NCBI RefSeq assembly: GCF_006539545.1
Contig: NZ_BJNF01000029.1
Location: 95,768-159,767 of the forward strand
Source of the DNA: Nitrobacter winogradskyi
GTDB taxonomy: Bacteria > Pseudomonadota > Alphaproteobacteria > Rhizobiales > Xanthobacteraceae
Direction of reading: 5' to 3'
Length of the DNA: 64,000 nucleotides
Part shown: piece after piece, positions 62,773 to 64,000 of the stretch
Layout: each line of letters opens with the position of its first letter
Position numbering within the stretch: the first letter of the stretch is position 1
Program-made: the position numbers and the translations under genes
Notes under the pieces: model-generated
What the model was told of the DNA's origin: nothing
The model's input: the letters and a program-made list of their open reading frames with translations, nothing else
The model's database searches: none

Positions 62773-63111
62773 ATGAGAACGACAAACCTGTTCATCCTGC
62801 GCGGTCGCGTCGGCCAGACGCCGAAAGTCCTCAACAAGGCCGCCAAGATCAACGTCGCGACCGACCGCGCATGGACCGACGGTAAGGGCGAGCGCCGCGA
62901 AGAAACGGATTGGGTGACCGTGACCATCCTCAACGAAAAGGCAGCAGAATGGGCGATCGCCAACATCGCCAAAGGCGACGCCGTCTATGCCGAATGCCGG
63001 GTCGCGGATGGATCGTACAAGAAGGATGGCGAAACGGTTTACACGACCGACATCATCGCCAACGTCTTCCACAAGTTCGATCTCGGATCGCGCGACGATG
63101 CCGCGGCCTAA
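62773..63111 (+). CDS. ssb: single-stranded DNA-binding protein
   Basis: A 112-residue OB-fold protein: TTNLFILRGRVGQTPKVLNK, REETDWVTVTILNEKAAEWA, IANIAKGDAVYAECRVADGS and YKKDGETVYTTDIIANVFHK. It is shorter than chromosomal SSB and lacks the acidic DDDIPF tail, ending LGSRDDAAA. Plasmid- and ICE-borne SSBs of this size assist conjugative single strands. AGAGGAGG lies just upstream. The end overlaps the next gene by 14 bases. Confidence 0.8.
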   Translation: MRTTNLFILRGRVGQTPKVLNKAAKINVATDRAWTDGKGERREETDWVTVTILNEKAAEWAIANIAKGDAVYAECRVADGSYKKDGETVYTTDIIANVFHKFDLGSRDDAAA

Positions 63112-63688
63112 ACTCGTTGTTGGTGTGCTGTCGGGTCTGGCGGTCTTCGCCAGCCAGACGAGCTTCGCGCAAACGCCTCAGGCGCCTCCCGGCATCTATT
63201 CGCCGAAGGCTGCCGTCCAATCGCCGCCGCTGCGCGTGGAGGTGATCGACGGCACAGGCTTTCGCGATATCGAGACTCACGCCGTCTATCGGCTTTATGG
63301 AATCGATACCTGCGCGCCCGATCAAACCGCCCGTCTCGGCCGCCAGCCCTGGCCGTGTGGCACGATGGCGACGGCCTGGCTCGTGAAGGTGACGCTCAAC
63401 ACCTGGCTTGCCTGCAGAACCTTGCGCGAAGAGGCCGGTGAGCATCTGGCACGATGCGCCTCGGCCGGTCATCCCGATATCGCGGCGGACATGGTACGGG
63501 AGGGCGTCGCCGTCGCCCGTCCGCCGTCGGCCGATGACAGCGGCATCCGCGCTTATGCGCTCGCCGAGCACGACGCGCGCAAGGCCTATCGTGGTCTGTG
63601 GTCGAGCACTTTCCAAATGCCGTGGGACTGGCGCGCCAATTATGATGCCAAGCGGCAGGCTGCGGCGCAGGGCGAGGCGACGCCGTGA
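63098..63688 (+). CDS. exported thermonuclease-like protein 2
   Basis: A 196-residue protein with a signal peptide (RPKLVVGVLSGLAVFASQTS then FA). A staphylococcal-nuclease-like domain follows: VEVIDGTGFRDIETHAVYRL, YGIDTCAPDQTARLGRQPWP, CGTMATAWLVKVTLN and DMVREGVAVARPP, with YRGLWSSTFQMPWDW at the end. It has the IDGD-like and RLYGID strands, though the catalytic Arg pattern is altered. Paralogous in layout to the protein at 62131. It starts inside the end of ssb. Confidence 0.65.
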   Translation: MPRPKLVVGVLSGLAVFASQTSFAQTPQAPPGIYSPKAAVQSPPLRVEVIDGTGFRDIETHAVYRLYGIDTCAPDQTARLGRQPWPCGTMATAWLVKVTLNTWLACRTLREEAGEHLARCASAGHPDIAADMVREGVAVARPPSADDSGIRAYALAEHDARKAYRGLWSSTFQMPWDWRANYDAKRQAAAQGEATP

Positions 63689-64000
63689 TCCGCGCATCTC
63701 ATATCTTGTTCGTGCCGCTGTTGATCGTTCTGGCCGGCTGCGCCGCACCGGCGGCGCCTGTCGCCGAACTCGGACTGCCGGCACCGGAGCCGCTCTATAG
63801 CCCGGAGCAGGTCAAACCAGGCCGCCTCGAATATGCCCCGGATCGCTCGACCTTCGCGCCCGTGCTGACGGAACGATTCGTTTACCCGACACAATCCGAG
63901 GCAAACGCAGCCTATCTTCGTCTGCTCGCAGCAGCGCCGGGCGACCGCAGCTACCCTGCCTCTATCTGGTTGTTTGGATGCAAGCCCGGCGCGCTCGATG
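63685..64000 (+). CDS. lipoprotein, cut by window end
   Basis: GTG 63685 overlaps the previous stop and opens a lipoprotein signal (IRASHILFVPLLIVLAGCAA, lipobox LAGC). The mature part is Pro-rich (PAPEPLYSPEQVKPGRLEYA) and continues open through LTERFVYPTQSEANAAYLRL to the last base. At least 105 residues; the end is not seen. It belongs to the conjugation-side operon by overlap. No domain recognised. Confidence 0.65.
   Translation, partial: MIRASHILFVPLLIVLAGCAAPAAPVAELGLPAPEPLYSPEQVKPGRLEYAPDRSTFAPVLTERFVYPTQSEANAAYLRLLAAAPGDRSYPASIWLFGCKPGALD

Noticed and set aside
1..64000. tRNA genes, rRNA, attachment sites or replication origin
   Set aside because: None could be recognised by eye; absence is not proven without a covariance or origin search.

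Overview
The window reads as accessory DNA from a GC-rich alphaproteobacterium, most likely a Rhizobiales/Bradyrhizobiaceae-type organism. This is inferred from gene content and protein style only. A P-type (VirB/VirD4) type IV secretion operon, a single-stranded DNA-binding protein and an IS3-family element suggest a plasmid or integrative conjugative element. No relaxase, replication gene, integrase or tRNA is visible, so plasmid versus ICE cannot be decided.

Layout. (1) 1-873: IS3-family insertion sequence cut by the window edge. (2) About 0.97-19.5 kb: a mosaic of redox, copper and sulfur genes in heavy decay. Intact genes (an SDR-SPW-VKOR fusion, a Rieske protein, cytochromes c, a DUF411 protein, a BNR-repeat protein, a PCuAC copper chaperone) alternate with frameshifted or truncated ones (glucose-dehydrogenase-like SDR, GH15, ICMT-type methyltransferase, ECF sigma factor, multicopper oxidase, CcmG, TlpA, Sco1, CtaG, ChrA, ArsR, HMA-CDF). 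(3) 19.5-25.1 kb: an intact heavy-metal efflux operon (CDF, CzcB, CzcA, minus strand) divergent from a MerR regulator, with a textbook MerR-type promoter between them. (4) 25.1-25.7 kb: a non-coding boundary with three tandem 20-21 bp repeats. (5) 25.7-30.8 kb, plus strand: a candidate defence operon of a DUF6338 membrane protein, a small Pro-rich protein, a caspase-helicase fusion and a damaged DUF2235/Tle1-like hydrolase. (6) 30.8-46.9 kb, minus strand: a six-gene candidate defence operon of AddB-like nuclease, AddA/UvrD-like helicase-nuclease, TPR-CHAT protease, then a Shango-type trio (TerB protein, DUF2791 ATPase, Lhr-like helicase). (7) 47.2-48.3 kb: a small conserved protein and a broken metallophosphoesterase. 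(8) 48.6-61.5 kb, minus strand: virB1-B11 and virD4. (9) 61.6-64.0 kb, plus strand: TrbM/KikA-like protein, two nuclease-fold secreted proteins around ssb, and a lipoprotein cut by the window end.

How the parts may work together. Regions 5 and 6 each join a nucleic-acid motor to a caspase-clan protease: a Ski2-like helicase fused to a caspase domain, and AddAB-like plus Shango helicases beside a CHAT protease. This suggests sensing of invading or damaged DNA coupled to proteolytic effector activation. The broken lipase in region 5 would be a natural membrane-attacking effector. That model is inference: the sequence shows the domains, motifs and operon overlaps. The T4SS would mobilise the whole block, and the metal-resistance part looks like an older cargo layer being lost.
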